Shown here in pieces: positions 33,910 through 44,292 of a stretch of DNA of 64,000 bases (the stretch's first letter is position 1; each line of letters starts with the position of its first letter). The notes beneath the pieces were generated by a model. The model saw nothing but the letters and a program-made list of their open reading frames with translations, was not told where the DNA came from and did not search any database. Source of the DNA: Pseudomonas baetica. GTDB lineage: Bacteria; Pseudomonadota; Gammaproteobacteria; Pseudomonadales; Pseudomonadaceae. The position numbers and the translations under genes are program-made. The stretch is taken from NCBI RefSeq assembly GCF_002813455.1, contig NZ_PHHE01000001.1:5859001-5923000 (forward strand). Direction: 5' to 3'.

Positions 33910-33995
33910 GTGGGAGGGGGCTTGCTCCCGAATGCGGTGTATCAGTCAATGAGGCTTCAATGACACACCGCATTCGGGAGCAAGCCCCCTCCCAC
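33910..33995. repeat. Long perfect inverted repeat, REP-like variant
   Basis: Arms of about 31 bases (GTGGGAGGGGGCTTGCTCCC plus GAATGCGGTGT and the complement) are separated by about 24 bases between prpC and acnD. It is richer in G than the usual REP here. Confidence 0.85.
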
Positions 33996-34068
33996 CATTG
34001 ACCGAGTCCACTTCAGTGCCGGTGCAGTGCTCACCCTTTGCAATCACCGTGACCCGAGTCCTGACCCG

Positions 34069-36663
34069 ATGAACACAGAATTCCGCAAAAACCTGCCCGG
34101 CAGCCCGCTGGATTACTACGACACCCGCGCGGCAGTCGATGCGATCCTGCCCGGCAGCTACGACACCCTGCCGTACACCTCCCGCGTGCTGGCGGAAAAC
34201 CTCGTGCGTCGCTGCGATCCGGCCACGCTCACCGATTCCCTGAAACAACTGATCGAACGCAAACGCGATCTCGACTTCCCGTGGTTCCCGGCGCGTGTGG
34301 TGTGCCACGACATTCTTGGTCAGACCGCACTGGTCGATCTCGCCGGCCTGCGTGACGCGATTGCGTTGCAGGGTGGCGACCCGGCGCAAGTCAACCCGGT
34401 GGTGCCGACGCAACTGATCGTCGACCACTCGCTGGCGGTAGAGGCGGGCGGGTTTGATGCGCAGGCGTTCGAGAAAAACCGCGCCATTGAAGATCGCCGT
34501 AACGAAGACCGTTTCCACTTCATCAACTGGACCAAAAAGGCCTTCAAGAACGTCGACGTGATCCCGCCGGGCAACGGCATCATGCACCAGATCAACCTGG
34601 AGAAAATGTCGCCGGTGATCCAGGTGCGTGACGGCGTAGCGTTCCCCGACACCTGCGTCGGCACCGACAGCCACACCCCGCACGTCGATGCGCTGGGCGT
34701 GATCGCCATCGGCGTCGGTGGGCTTGAAGCCGAAAGCGTGATGCTTGGCCGCGCCTCGTGGATGCGCCTGCCGGAAAGCGTCGGCGTCGAACTGACGGGC
34801 AAGCTGCAACCTGGCATCACCGCCACCGACATGGTGCTGGCGCTGACCGAATACCTGCGTAAGCAGAAAGTCGTCGGCGCGTGGCTGGAGTTCTTCGGCG
34901 AAGGCGCCTGCGCGCTGACCCTCGGCGACCGCGCGACCATCTCCAACATGGCCCCGGAATACGGCGCCACTGCCGCGATGTTCTACATCGATCAGCAGAC
35001 CATCGATTACTTGAAACTGACGGGGCGCGAAGACCAGCAGGTGCAACTGGTCGAGCACTATGCCAAAACCACCGGCCTGTGGGCTGACAGCCTCAAAGGC
35101 GCGCAATATGAGCGTGGTTTGACCTTCGATCTGTCATCGGTCGTGCGCAACATGGCCGGCCCGAGCAACCCGCACGCTCGCGTCGCCACCAGCGATCTGG
35201 CCGCCAAAGGCATCTCTGGTCAGTGGGAAGATGTGCCGGGCCAGATGCCCGACGGCGCAGTCATCATCGCCGCCATCACCAGTTGCACCAACACCAGCAA
35301 CCCGCGCAACGTGATTGCCGCCGGCCTGATTGCGCGCAATGCCAACAAACTTGGCCTGACCCGCAAACCGTGGGTGAAATCGTCGCTGGCACCGGGCTCG
35401 AAGACCGTGGCGCTGTACCTCGACGAAGCCGGGTTGACCACCGAACTGGAACAGCTCGGTTTCGGCGTCGTCGCGTTCGCTTGCACCACCTGCAATGGCA
35501 TGTCCGGCGCGCTGGACCCGGTGATCCAGCAGGAAATCATCGACCGCGACCTCTACGCCACCGCCGTGCTCTCCGGCAATCGCAACTTCGACGGCCGGAT
35601 TCATCCGTACGCCAAGCAAGCGTTCCTCGCTTCGCCGCCGCTGGTGGTTGCTTACGCGATCGCCGGCACCATCCGTTTCGACATCGAAAAAGACGTGTTG
35701 GGCGTGGTCGATGGCAAGGAAATCCGCCTCAAAGACATCTGGCCGAGCGACGAGGAAATCGACGCGGTGGTGAAGTCTTCGGTCAAGCCTGAGCAGTTCC
35801 GTCAGGTCTACATCCCGATGTTCGCTGTCCACGAAGACACCGGCCCGAAAATCACGCCGCTGTACGACTGGCGCGAGATGAGCACTTACATCCGCCGTCC
35901 GCCGTACTGGGAAGGCGCGCTGGCTGGCGCGCGGCCGCTCAAGGGCATGCGCCCGCTGGCGGTGCTGCCGGACAACATCACCACCGATCACCTGTCGCCC
36001 TCGAACGCGATCATGCTCGACAGCGCCGCCGGTGAGTACCTGGCGAAAATGGGCCTGCCGGAAGAGGATTTCAACTCTTACGCAACGCACCGTGGCGACC
36101 ACTTGACTGCGCAGCGCGCGACGTTTGCCAACCCGAAACTGTTCAACGAAATGGTGGTGGAAAACGGCAAGGTCAAACAGGGTTCGCTGGCCCGTGTCGA
36201 GCCGGAAGGCAAAGTGATGCGCATGTGGGAAGCCATCGAAACCTACATGGAGCGCAAACAGCCGCTGATCATCATTGCCGGCGCCGATTACGGTCAGGGT
36301 TCGTCCCGCGACTGGGCGGCCAAAGGCGTGCGGCTGGCCGGTGTTGAAGCAATTGCCGCTGAAGGTTTCGAGCGCATTCACCGCACCAATCTGGTGGGCA
36401 TGGGTGTGTTGCCGCTGGAGTTCAAACTCGGCACCGACCGTCACACTCTGGCCATCGACGGCAGCGAAACTTACGACGTGATCGGCGATCGCAAGCCGCG
36501 CGCCGATCTGACGCTGGTGATCCACCGCAAGAATGGCGAGCGTGTCGAGGTGCCGGTGACTTGCCGTCTCGATACCGCTGAAGAAGTGTCGATCTACGAG
36601 GCCGGCGGCGTGTTGCAGCGCTTCGCCCAGGATTTCCTCGAAGAGTCGGCGGTTGCCGTTTAA
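34069..36663 (+). CDS. acnD: Fe/S-dependent 2-methylisocitrate dehydratase
   Basis: Aconitase-like enzyme that dehydrates 2-methylcitrate; it works with PrpF as an alternative to PrpD. The start at MNTEFRKNLPGSPLDYYDTR (34069) is the family start, giving 864 aa; the frame is open 14 codons further up. Iron-sulfur cysteines: ITSCTNTSNPRNVI and ACTTCNGMSGAL. Other aconitase signatures: GTDSHTPHVDALGV, SGNRNFDGRIHP and GSSRDWAAKG. It is intact and probably in one operon with prpC and prpF. Confidence 0.96.
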   Translation: MNTEFRKNLPGSPLDYYDTRAAVDAILPGSYDTLPYTSRVLAENLVRRCDPATLTDSLKQLIERKRDLDFPWFPARVVCHDILGQTALVDLAGLRDAIALQGGDPAQVNPVVPTQLIVDHSLAVEAGGFDAQAFEKNRAIEDRRNEDRFHFINWTKKAFKNVDVIPPGNGIMHQINLEKMSPVIQVRDGVAFPDTCVGTDSHTPHVDALGVIAIGVGGLEAESVMLGRASWMRLPESVGVELTGKLQPGITATDMVLALTEYLRKQKVVGAWLEFFGEGACALTLGDRATISNMAPEYGATAAMFYIDQQTIDYLKLTGREDQQVQLVEHYAKTTGLWADSLKGAQYERGLTFDLSSVVRNMAGPSNPHARVATSDLAAKGISGQWEDVPGQMPDGAVIIAAITSCTNTSNPRNVIAAGLIARNANKLGLTRKPWVKSSLAPGSKTVALYLDEAGLTTELEQLGFGVVAFACTTCNGMSGALDPVIQQEIIDRDLYATAVLSGNRNFDGRIHPYAKQAFLASPPLVVAYAIAGTIRFDIEKDVLGVVDGKEIRLKDIWPSDEEIDAVVKSSVKPEQFRQVYIPMFAVHEDTGPKITPLYDWREMSTYIRRPPYWEGALAGARPLKGMRPLAVLPDNITTDHLSPSNAIMLDSAAGEYLAKMGLPEEDFNSYATHRGDHLTAQRATFANPKLFNEMVVENGKVKQGSLARVEPEGKVMRMWEAIETYMERKQPLIIIAGADYGQGSSRDWAAKGVRLAGVEAIAAEGFERIHRTNLVGMGVLPLEFKLGTDRHTLAIDGSETYDVIGDRKPRADLTLVIHRKNGERVEVPVTCRLDTAEEVSIYEAGGVLQRFAQDFLEESAVAV

Positions 36664-36717
36664 ATCATCGGATGTGGGCGTGGGATTTTAAGTCTCGCGC
36701 CTTCGTTAAGGAGCACC

Positions 36718-37908
36718 ATGGCCCACGCACCTCAAATAAAGATCCCCGCCACCTACATGCGCGGCGGCACCAGCAAAGGCGTGTTCTTCAGCCTCAAGGA
36801 TCTACCCGAAGTCGCGCAGACTCCCGGCCCGGCCCGTGATGCCTTGCTGCTGCGCGTGATCGGCAGCCCCGACCCGTACGACAAGCAGATCGACGGCATG
36901 GGCGGCGCTACGTCCAGCACCAGCAAAACCGTGATCCTGTCGAAAAGCATCAAGGCCGATCACGACGTCGATTACCTGTTTGGTCAGGTCTCCATCGACA
37001 AACCGTTCGTCGACTGGAGCGGCAACTGCGGCAACCTCTCGGCAGCGGTCGGTTCGTTCGCCATCAGCAACGGTCTGGTCGACGCCAGCCGCATTCCGCA
37101 CAACGGTGTTGCCGTGGTGCGCGTGTGGCAGGCCAACATCGGCAAAACCATCATCGCTCACGTGCCGATCACCAACGGCGAAGTGCAGGAAACCGGTGAT
37201 TTCGAACTCGACGGCGTGACCTTTCCCGCCGCCGAAGTGCAAGTCGAATTCATGAACCCGGCGGCGGAAGAAGAGGGCGGCGGCGGTTCGATGTTTCCCA
37301 CTGGCAACCTGGTCGATGAGCTGGAAGTGCCGGGTGTCGGCACGTTCAAGGCAACCATGATCAATGCCGGGATCCCGACGATCTTCGTCAACGCTGAAGA
37401 CATCGGCTACACCGGCACCGAACTGCAAGGCGCGATCAACAGCGACCCGAAAGCGTTGCAGATGTTCGAAACCATCCGTGCTTACGGTGCGCTGCGCATG
37501 GGCCTGATCTCCAATCTGGATGACGCGGCCAAGCGCCAACACACACCCAAAGTGGCGTTCGTGGCCAAGCCTGTGGATTACCTGGCGTCCAGCGGCAAAG
37601 CCGTGGCGGCTGGCGATGTTGATTTGCTGGTGCGCGCGTTGTCGATGGGCAAGTTGCACCACGCGATGATGGGCACGGCGGCGGTGGCGATCGGTACCGC
37701 AGCAGCCATTTCCGGTACCTTGGTCAACCTTGCCGCGGGCGGTGTTGAACGCAACGCCGTGCGCTTCGGTCATCCGTCCGGGACCTTGCGCGTCGGCGCC
37801 GAGGCCAACCTTGAAAACGGTGAGTGGGTCGTTAAGAAAGCCATCATGAGCCGCAGTGCGCGGGTGTTGATGGAAGGTTACGTCCGGATCCCCGGTGATT
37901 CTTTCTGA
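36718..37908 (+). CDS. prpF: 2-Methylaconitate cis-trans isomerase
   Basis: Isomerises the 2-methyl-trans-aconitate made by AcnD so that the cycle can go on. The 396-aa protein has two repeats of the PrpF (diaminopimelate epimerase-like) fold: IPATYMRGGTSKGVFF at the start, DWSGNCGNLSAAVG (about residue 100) and AGIPTIFVNAEDIG. AGGAG precedes the ATG by seven bases. Confidence 0.95.
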   Translation: MAHAPQIKIPATYMRGGTSKGVFFSLKDLPEVAQTPGPARDALLLRVIGSPDPYDKQIDGMGGATSSTSKTVILSKSIKADHDVDYLFGQVSIDKPFVDWSGNCGNLSAAVGSFAISNGLVDASRIPHNGVAVVRVWQANIGKTIIAHVPITNGEVQETGDFELDGVTFPAAEVQVEFMNPAAEEEGGGGSMFPTGNLVDELEVPGVGTFKATMINAGIPTIFVNAEDIGYTGTELQGAINSDPKALQMFETIRAYGALRMGLISNLDDAAKRQHTPKVAFVAKPVDYLASSGKAVAAGDVDLLVRALSMGKLHHAMMGTAAVAIGTAAAISGTLVNLAAGGVERNAVRFGHPSGTLRVGAEANLENGEWVVKKAIMSRSARVLMEGYVRIPGDSF

Positions 37909-37925
37909 CCCGGCACCGAACAAAA

Positions 37926-38017
37926 CTGTAGGAGTGAGCCTGCTCGCGATAGCGCACTGACATTCAGCATCAATGTTGCCTGACACGCCGCCATCGCGAG
38001 CAGGCTCACTCCTACAG
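37926..38017. repeat. REP pair, CTGTAGGAGTGAGCCTGCTCGCGAT variant
   Basis: An inverted pair of the GTAGGAGTGAGCC variant between prpF and prpD, differing from the GTGGGAGC type in its first ten bases. Confidence 0.88.
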
Positions 38018-38097
38018 TTATCTGCATTTCAGCCATAAGAAATCGTTAGCCCTGAACCGAGGTCCCATCAACGAACCACTTCAAGAGTGAATCGAAC

Positions 38098-39582
38098 ATG
38101 AGCGCCAACGTCGACCTGAACAACCGCCCCGACTACGACCGTGTCCTGCAGGACATCGCCGATTACGTCCTCACCTACAAAATCGAATCCACCGAAGCCC
38201 TCGACACCGCCCGCAATTGCCTGATGGACACGCTCGGCTGTGGCTTGCTGGCCCTGCGTTTCCCCGAATGCACCAAACACCTCGGCCCCCTCGTCGAAGG
38301 CACTGTCGTGCCGTTTGGCGCGCGGGTTCCGGGTACCAGTTATCGCCTCGACCCGGTGAAAGCCGCGTGGGACATCGGCTGCATCGTCCGTTGGCTCGAC
38401 TACAACGACACCTGGCTCGCCGCTGAATGGGGGCATCCGTCGGACAACCTCGGCGGCATTCTTGCGGTGGCTGATCACCTTTCGCAAAAACGTCTGGCCA
38501 ATGGCGAAGCACCGATGACGATTCGCGATGTGCTCGAAGCGATGATCATGGCCCACGAGATTCAAGGCATCATCGCCCTGGAAAACTCCTTCAACCGCGT
38601 AGGACTCGACCACGTCATTCTGGTGAAAGTCGCCTCGACCGCTGTGACCGCCAAACTGATGGGCGCCAACCGCGAGCAACTGCTGTCGGCGTTGTCCCAT
38701 GCGTTTGCTGATGGGCAGGCGTTGCGCACCTATCGCCATGCGCCGAATGCCGGTTCGCGAAAATCCTGGGCGGCGGGGGATGCGTCAAGCCGTGGCGTGC
38801 GTCTGGCCGACATCGCCCTTCGCGGCGAGATGGGCATTCCCGGTGTTTTGAGCGCTAAACAGTGGGGCTTCTACGACGTGCTGTTCAGCCACACCAACAA
38901 CGATCTGGCGTTGAAGCCGGAGGACAAACGCAGCTTCAGCTTCTCGCGCCCTTTCGGCAGTTACGTAATGGAGAACGTGCTGTTCAAGATCAGCTTCCCC
39001 GCCGAATTTCACGCGCAAACGGCCTGCGAGGCCGCCGTCACCCTGCATCCACAAGTGCGCAATCGCCTGCATGAAATCGACCGGATCGTCATCACCACCC
39101 ACCAATCGGCGATCCGCATCATTTCCAAGGTCGGGCCGCTGGCCAACGCCGCCGACCGCGATCACTGCATCCAGTACATGACCGCCGTGCCGCTGGCGTT
39201 TGGCGATCTGGTGGCCGAGCAATACGAAGATGACTTCCACAAGGCCCATCCGATCATCGATGTGCTGCGCGAAAAAATGGTCATCGTCGAAGAGCCGCGC
39301 TTCACCCGCGAATACCTGGAAGCCGACAAACGCTCGATTGCCAACGCCGTGCAGGTGTTTTTCAAGGACGGCTCAAGTACCGACAACGTGGTGGTGGAAT
39401 ACCCGATCGGCCATCGTCGCCGTCGTGCCGAGGGCATTGCGCTGCTCGAAGACAAGTTCAAGGCGAACCTGGCAACCCGTTTCACTGGGCAACGCAGCGG
39501 CGAGATCTTCGCGCTGTGCAAAGATCAGGCGCAGCTTGAGGCGACTCCGGTGAACCGCTTTGTCGATCTATTCGTGATCTAA
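38098..39582 (+). CDS. prpD: 2-Methylcitrate dehydratase
   Basis: Iron-sulfur-free dehydratase of the MmgE/PrpD family (494 aa); its presence together with acnD-prpF gives two routes through the same step. Signatures: [41 protein letters not shown], and [30 protein letters not shown] read in pieces around residues 200-225. The stop is three bases from the stop of the convergent alaX gene, with no terminator between. Confidence 0.95.
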   Translation: MSANVDLNNRPDYDRVLQDIADYVLTYKIESTEALDTARNCLMDTLGCGLLALRFPECTKHLGPLVEGTVVPFGARVPGTSYRLDPVKAAWDIGCIVRWLDYNDTWLAAEWGHPSDNLGGILAVADHLSQKRLANGEAPMTIRDVLEAMIMAHEIQGIIALENSFNRVGLDHVILVKVASTAVTAKLMGANREQLLSALSHAFADGQALRTYRHAPNAGSRKSWAAGDASSRGVRLADIALRGEMGIPGVLSAKQWGFYDVLFSHTNNDLALKPEDKRSFSFSRPFGSYVMENVLFKISFPAEFHAQTACEAAVTLHPQVRNRLHEIDRIVITTHQSAIRIISKVGPLANAADRDHCIQYMTAVPLAFGDLVAEQYEDDFHKAHPIIDVLREKMVIVEEPRFTREYLEADKRSIANAVQVFFKDGSSTDNVVVEYPIGHRRRRAEGIALLEDKFKANLATRFTGQRSGEIFALCKDQAQLEATPVNRFVDLFVI

Positions 39583-39585
39583 GGC

Positions 39586-40314
39586 TCATGCAAACCGCAG
39601 GATCACCCTTCGGTTGGTCCTGCTCTTTTTCTCGATTTTTTCGCAAAACACCCGGCCGATTTCCCGGGTGTTCTGCACGTGGGTGCCGCCACAGGGCTGG
39701 ATATCGATGCCGATGACTTCAACCAGCCGCAGCTCACCCTGAATCGCTGGGGGTTTAACCGTTTGGCTGGCGGTTTTTTCCAGCAGTGCGGGGTATTCCG
39801 AGGCGGGCATCGACAGAGTGGTGACTGGAATGGCCTGCTCGATCAGCGCGTTGAGGTCGCGGGTGAGGCTGTCCTTGTCGAGGGTCATTTCCGGCAGGTC
39901 GAAGTCCAGACGTCCCTTGTCGGCGCTGATGCTGCATCCCGTCACCGGTGCATTGATGATCGAGCCCAGCAGGTGCAGGCAGGTGTGCATCTTCATGTGT
40001 TGATAACGACGCGCCCAGTCGAGGCTGGCATTGAGCAGGGTGCCGACGCACAGTTGAGGCGGGCATTGCGCCACGTTGTGCCAGATGATCGATGGCAGCA
40101 ACGGGTCGCGCAGCGTTTCCGTCACTTCGATCCGTGTGCCATCCGGCAGGCTGAAGTGTCCGGTGTCCCCCGGCTGCCCGCCACCGGTGGGATAGAACAG
40201 CGTGTGTTCGAGGACGACGGCCTGATCAACCACCGCGATCACCCGCGCGCTGAACTCACGCTGGTAGGGGGCGTTGTTAAACAGGCTGAGGGTTTCCATG
40301 GTGTGTACCGACAT
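39586..40314 (-). CDS. alaX: Alanyl-tRNA editing protein, AlaX-like
   Basis: Free-standing editing domain that hydrolyses Ser- or Gly-tRNA(Ala). In 242 aa it has the zinc ligands HMKMHTCLHLL (His110, His114) and QPCGGTHV (Cys, His near 208-213), plus the FYPTGGGQPGD loop typical of AlaX and AlaRS editing domains. A GGAGG site lies five bases before the ATG. It is followed upstream by a DMT transporter on the same strand, 15 bases away, so the two are likely one operon. Confidence 0.9.
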   Translation of the reverse strand: MSVHTMETLSLFNNAPYQREFSARVIAVVDQAVVLEHTLFYPTGGGQPGDTGHFSLPDGTRIEVTETLRDPLLPSIIWHNVAQCPPQLCVGTLLNASLDWARRYQHMKMHTCLHLLGSIINAPVTGCSISADKGRLDFDLPEMTLDKDSLTRDLNALIEQAIPVTTLSMPASEYPALLEKTASQTVKPPAIQGELRLVEVIGIDIQPCGGTHVQNTREIGRVFCEKIEKKSRTNRRVILRFA

Positions 40315-40329
40315 TTGAACCTCCGATGT

Positions 40330-41268
40330 TCAATGCATGGTTTTTCGACGTTTGGCTTGCAATTTGGTGATCGCAAAACCGCCCAGCAGGATGGCCGAAT
40401 AGAGCATCAGCTCCCGAGAGATTTTCGTGCCTTCGTACCCGGCGCCGATGATCACGGCGAACACCGGAAAGATGATGAAAACGAACGACAGCAGGACCGG
40501 ACTCAAGCGTTTGAGCAACACGAAATAGACGATGAAGCCGCCGACCGACGCCACCAGTCCGAGGTAGAGCAGGGCGCCCCACGAGCGTGGAGTGATGGTG
40601 GCGAACGTCGGGTTTTCTAGCGACAGGCCAGCGACCAGCAGCATCAAACCGGCGATACCAATGGGCAGGGTGTTATAGGTGATCACGCTGATCGCGCTGC
40701 CGTGCTTTTTGGTCACCACGTAACACAGCGCATGCATGATCGCCGCGCTGAGAATCGCAACCACACCGAGCCATTCCGCCTGATCCAGATGCAAACCCTG
40801 GCTGCGGATAATCATGAACAGACTGCCGAAACCAATAGCGATGCCGAGCATCTGCGCCGGGTGGATTTTCTCGCGCAGAAACAGCGCAGAGAAAATCAGG
40901 ATGAACACCGGCATGCAGCTGAACAGCAAGGCTGTCAGGCCTGACGACACATGCATCTCGCCATAGTTGAGCAGGTAGTAGGGCAGGCTGAAATACGACA
41001 GCGTGACGAACACAAAGAACCAGCGACTCTGCCGGGGGAACAGCAGCGGCTCCTTGCGCAATACGGCGAAGCCGAGGAACAGCGGAAAGGCAATCAGAAA
41101 GCGCAGCCCGGCGGCGGTCAGGGGCGGCACGCTTTCCACGGCAATCTTGATCCCCAGCCAGGTCGTGCCCCAGCTCAGGCAGACGATCAGAAACAGGAGG
41201 CTGGTGATCAGCCCGGTCAGCCACGGGCGGGCAATGTTCGACGGCGTGCCGATGGTGGCGGTGGACAT
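40330..41268 (-). CDS. DMT-superfamily (EamA) transporter
   Basis: A 312-aa inner-membrane exporter from the Met of MSTATIGTPSNIARPW (GGAG upstream). About ten hydrophobic helices form two EamA repeats, the first with SWGTTWLGIKIAVESVPP and the second after LDQAEWLGVVAILSAAIMHA. It probably exports amino acids or metabolites; substrate unknown. It is divergent from a MocR-type regulator (90 bases apart) and in operon with alaX. Confidence 0.88.
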   Translation of the reverse strand: MSTATIGTPSNIARPWLTGLITSLLFLIVCLSWGTTWLGIKIAVESVPPLTAAGLRFLIAFPLFLGFAVLRKEPLLFPRQSRWFFVFVTLSYFSLPYYLLNYGEMHVSSGLTALLFSCMPVFILIFSALFLREKIHPAQMLGIAIGFGSLFMIIRSQGLHLDQAEWLGVVAILSAAIMHALCYVVTKKHGSAISVITYNTLPIGIAGLMLLVAGLSLENPTFATITPRSWGALLYLGLVASVGGFIVYFVLLKRLSPVLLSFVFIIFPVFAVIIGAGYEGTKISRELMLYSAILLGGFAITKLQAKRRKTMH

Positions 41269-41357
41269 GCTTTGAGCTCCTGCGGTGACATTGACCTGGT
41301 ATGGGAAAAGGTCTATCCCTGATTGCACCTGTTTTGAGTACGCTATTCGGGGCCAGA

Positions 41358-42767
41358 ATGACTGTCAAAGTAAGTATTGCCATGGTGTCAATCCTCCGTG
41401 ATGGCCTCGCCCATGGCGTTGGCGTGAAGTACAAGCGCCTCGCCGACGCGGTCGAGAAGGCCATCGCTGCCGGTGTTATCGAGGCGGGTTGCAAGTTGCC
41501 GCCCCACAGGTTGTTGGCCGATAGCCTCGGCGTGACCATCGGTACCATCAGTCGTGCCTACGGCGAACTGGAGCGTGTGGGATTGGTCGTGGCCCGTGTA
41601 GGAGACGGCACTTACGTGCGTCAGCGCGGGATGGAGCGCCCGCAGGACAAGGGCTTTCGCAATGTCAGCGATGAGCCGCCAGCCTGCCTCGACATGAGTC
41701 GGAATCAGCCGATTCCCGGGCAGGAAACGGCTTTGATGAGCCAGACCCTACAGGCGCTGGCCGGTGATCCGCGCCGCTTGCAGCAGTTGACGGGATACAC
41801 CGCCGAAGGAGGGCTGCCACGGCATCGAGCGGCGGGTGCCGAATGGCTGCGCCACGGTGACTTTGTCCCGCACACCGATCAGGTGCTGTGCGTCAACGGT
41901 GGCCAGCATGGCCTGCTTTGCGCATTGATGGGTTTGCTCAAGGCCGGTGACACGGTGGTCACCGAGCATTTGTCCTACCCCGGATTGATCAGCGTCGCAC
42001 GTCAGCTCGGGATCAAACTGATCGGTGTAGGGATGGATGACGAAGGATTGTTGCCGTCTGCGCTGGAGGAAGTTTGCCGTCAGCACCGCGTCTCGGCGTT
42101 GTATTGCACGCCAACGATCCAGAATCCGACGGCTGCGGTCATGTCGGTCCCTCGGCGTGAGGCGATTGCCGAGGTATGTCGCCAGCACAATCTGCTGATC
42201 CTCGAAGACGACGCCCACGCGGTCCTGGATCGCCAGCGGCCGTTGCCACTGAGTTATTTCGCCCCGCAACGATCGGTGTTGATCGGCAGCTTGAGCAAGG
42301 CGGTTTCAGCGGGTTTGCGGGTTGGATATCTGCATGCGCCGCAAGCGTTGATCGGGCGTATCAGTTCAGCCATTCGCGGTACCTGCTGGATGGCCAATCC
42401 ATTGACCATGGAGGTGGCGAGTCTGTGGATCGAAAACGGCATGGCCGAGCGCTTGCTGGATGAGCAGATCGGCGAGATCGGCCGGCGCAAGGCATTGGTG
42501 GCGGGAGCGCTGGAGGGATTGAGCTACAAGACACATACCCACAGCCCGCATTTCTGGCTGCAAGTGCCTGAGTTGTGGCGCGCCTCGCAAATTGCCGCGG
42601 AATTGAAAGAGAACAACTATCTGGTGGCGACCGCTGAGGCGTTTGCGGTGGGGCATGCGGCGGTGCCGCAGTGTATTCGGGTGAGTGTGTGTAATTCGGT
42701 GGGGGATGATGGGTTGTTGCTGGGTGGGTTTGAGGCTTTGGCCCGGGCATTAACAGAGACCGCGTAA
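41358..42767 (+). CDS. MocR/GntR-type regulator with aminotransferase domain
   Basis: About 469 aa from the Met at 41358 (Mets at 41301 and 41382 are also possible; none has a strong ribosome site). An N-terminal GntR winged helix (YKRLADAVEKAIAAGVIEAG, ADSLGVTIGTISRAYGELERVG) is joined to a type-I aminotransferase fold with the PLP lysine in IGSLSKAVSAGLRVGYL. Such proteins usually control a neighbouring transporter or amine-metabolism gene, here most likely the divergent DMT gene. The last codons lie in the first unit of a tandem repeat array. Confidence 0.88.
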   Translation: MTVKVSIAMVSILRDGLAHGVGVKYKRLADAVEKAIAAGVIEAGCKLPPHRLLADSLGVTIGTISRAYGELERVGLVVARVGDGTYVRQRGMERPQDKGFRNVSDEPPACLDMSRNQPIPGQETALMSQTLQALAGDPRRLQQLTGYTAEGGLPRHRAAGAEWLRHGDFVPHTDQVLCVNGGQHGLLCALMGLLKAGDTVVTEHLSYPGLISVARQLGIKLIGVGMDDEGLLPSALEEVCRQHRVSALYCTPTIQNPTAAVMSVPRREAIAEVCRQHNLLILEDDAHAVLDRQRPLPLSYFAPQRSVLIGSLSKAVSAGLRVGYLHAPQALIGRISSAIRGTCWMANPLTMEVASLWIENGMAERLLDEQIGEIGRRKALVAGALEGLSYKTHTHSPHFWLQVPELWRASQIAAELKENNYLVATAEAFAVGHAAVPQCIRVSVCNSVGDDGLLLGGFEALARALTETA

Positions 42768-43276
42768 TCGTTCTTCGCGAGCAAGCCCGCTCCCACAGGT
42801 TTCTCTGGTGTTTGCAAAACTTGCATTCACAACAAATCCCTGGGGAGGACACTGACTGAAACCGCGTAATCATTCATCGCGAGCAAGCCCGCTCCCACAG
42901 GTTTCTCTGGTGTTTGCAAAACTCGCATTCACCACAAATCCCTGTGGGACGGCATTGACTGAAACCGTGTAATCGTTCTTCGCGGGCAAGCCCGCTCCCA
43001 CAGGTTTTTCTGGTGTTTGCAAAACTTGCATTCACCACAAATCCCTGTGGGAGGGCATTGACTGAAACCGCGTAATCGTTCTTCGCGGGCAAGCCCGCTC
43101 CCACAGGTTTCTCTGGTGTTTGCAAAACTCGCATTCACCACAAATCCCTGTGGGACGGCATTGACTGAAACCGTGTAATCGTTCTTCGCGGGCAAGCCCG
43201 CTCCCACAGGTTTTTCTGGTGTTTGCAAAACTTGCATTCACCACAAAATCCTGTGGGAGCTGGCTTGCCAGCGAAG
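42761..43276. repeat. Tandem array of five ~103-bp units, each with a REP element
   Basis: Units start at 42761, 42863, 42966, 43069 and 43172 (CGCGTAATCGTTCTTCGCG or CGTGTAATC variant). Each contains a REP core (GCGGGCAAGCCCGCTCCCAC), TTTGCAAAACT(C/T)GCATTC and ACCACAAATCCCTGTGGGA. Units 2 and 4, and 3 and 5, match each other best, so a 206-bp dimer was itself duplicated. The first unit covers the stop of the MocR gene. Open frames on the minus strand are by-products. Confidence 0.93.
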
Positions 43277-43299
43277 GCGTCAGACCAGACACCGCCAAT

Positions 43300-44118
43300 C
43301 TATTTGAACCGCCGCTCCACGCCTTTCTCCACGAGAATCTTCGCCGAAATCTCTTCCACCGAAAAATGCGTGGAGTTGATGTTCGGGATGTTCTCGCGGC
43401 GGAACAGGTTTTCCACTTCGCGTACTTCGAATTCGCACTGGGCGTAGCTCGAGTAGCGGCTGTTGGGTTTGCGCTCGTTGCGGATCGCGGTGAGGCGGTC
43501 CGGGTCGATGGTCAGGCCGAACAGCTTGTGCTGGTGCGCGCGCAGGGCCGCTGGCAGGGTCAGGCGCTCCATGTCGTCTTCGGTCAGCGGGTAGTTGGCC
43601 GCGCGGATGCCGAATTGCATGGCCATGTACAGGCACGTCGGCGTCTTACCGCATCGCGACACGCCCACTAGTATCAGATCGGCCTTGTCGTAATAGTGGG
43701 TGCGCGCGCCGTCGTCGTTGTCGAGGGCGAAGTTCACCGCCTCGATACGCTCCATGTAATTGGAGTTATGGCCGATCGAATGGGATTTGCCAACGGTGTA
43801 GGAAGAATGCTCGGTTAGTTCCTGTTCGAGAGGCGCCAGGAAGGTCGAGAAAATGTCGATCATGAAACCATTGGACGTTGCGAGAATCTCACGGATGTCC
43901 TGATTGACGATGGTGTCGAAGATAATCGGCCGAAAGCCGTCTGTTTCGGCGGCTTTGTTGATTTGTTGTACCATGGCCCGCGCTTTATCCACGCTGTCGA
44001 TGTACGGTCGCGTGAATTTGCTGAAGGTAATGTTTTCGAACTGCGCCAAGAGGCTTTGACCCAGGGTTTCGGCGGTGATGCCGGTGCCATCGGAGATAAA
44101 GAAAGCAGATCGTTTCAT
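43300..44118 (-). CDS. ppsR: Phosphoenolpyruvate synthase regulatory kinase/pyrophosphorylase
   Basis: A DUF299-family enzyme that switches PEP synthase off by ADP-dependent phosphorylation and on by phosphorolysis. The 272-aa start [20 protein letters not shown] (44118, AAGGTG upstream) is the family start. The P-loop is [17 protein letters not shown] (about residues 150-166). It is divergent from ppsA, its target. Confidence 0.94.
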   Translation of the reverse strand: MKRSAFFISDGTGITAETLGQSLLAQFENITFSKFTRPYIDSVDKARAMVQQINKAAETDGFRPIIFDTIVNQDIREILATSNGFMIDIFSTFLAPLEQELTEHSSYTVGKSHSIGHNSNYMERIEAVNFALDNDDGARTHYYDKADLILVGVSRCGKTPTCLYMAMQFGIRAANYPLTEDDMERLTLPAALRAHQHKLFGLTIDPDRLTAIRNERKPNSRYSSYAQCEFEVREVENLFRRENIPNINSTHFSVEEISAKILVEKGVERRFK

Positions 44119-44292
44119 TTGCACCTTGGGCCTTAAGCTAGTGACGATTCTTGGATATGATAGGCGCGATTTGCCGGCCGCCATTGGCCCGCATTCTCAC
44201 TTATTTTCCAGGTCCAGGCCATACAACCGGCCAACGCTCCCCCGAGCTGCCGGTTTCTGAGCTTTTCCAACACAGTTAGTGGAGAGATCACC

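Noticed and set aside
34027..36663. Large minus-strand open frames opposite acnD (33946-35106 and 35134-36525)
   Set aside because: Antisense shadows of a well-conserved aconitase-like enzyme in high-GC codon pattern.
42761..43276. CRISPR array
   Set aside because: Units are about 103 bp with no unique spacers between short repeats, and each unit contains a REP core; it is a tandem duplication.
42874..43298. Overlapping minus-strand open frames with repeated peptides (NASFANTRKTCGSGLAREE)
   Set aside because: They are translations of the tandem REP array and carry no independent gene signals.
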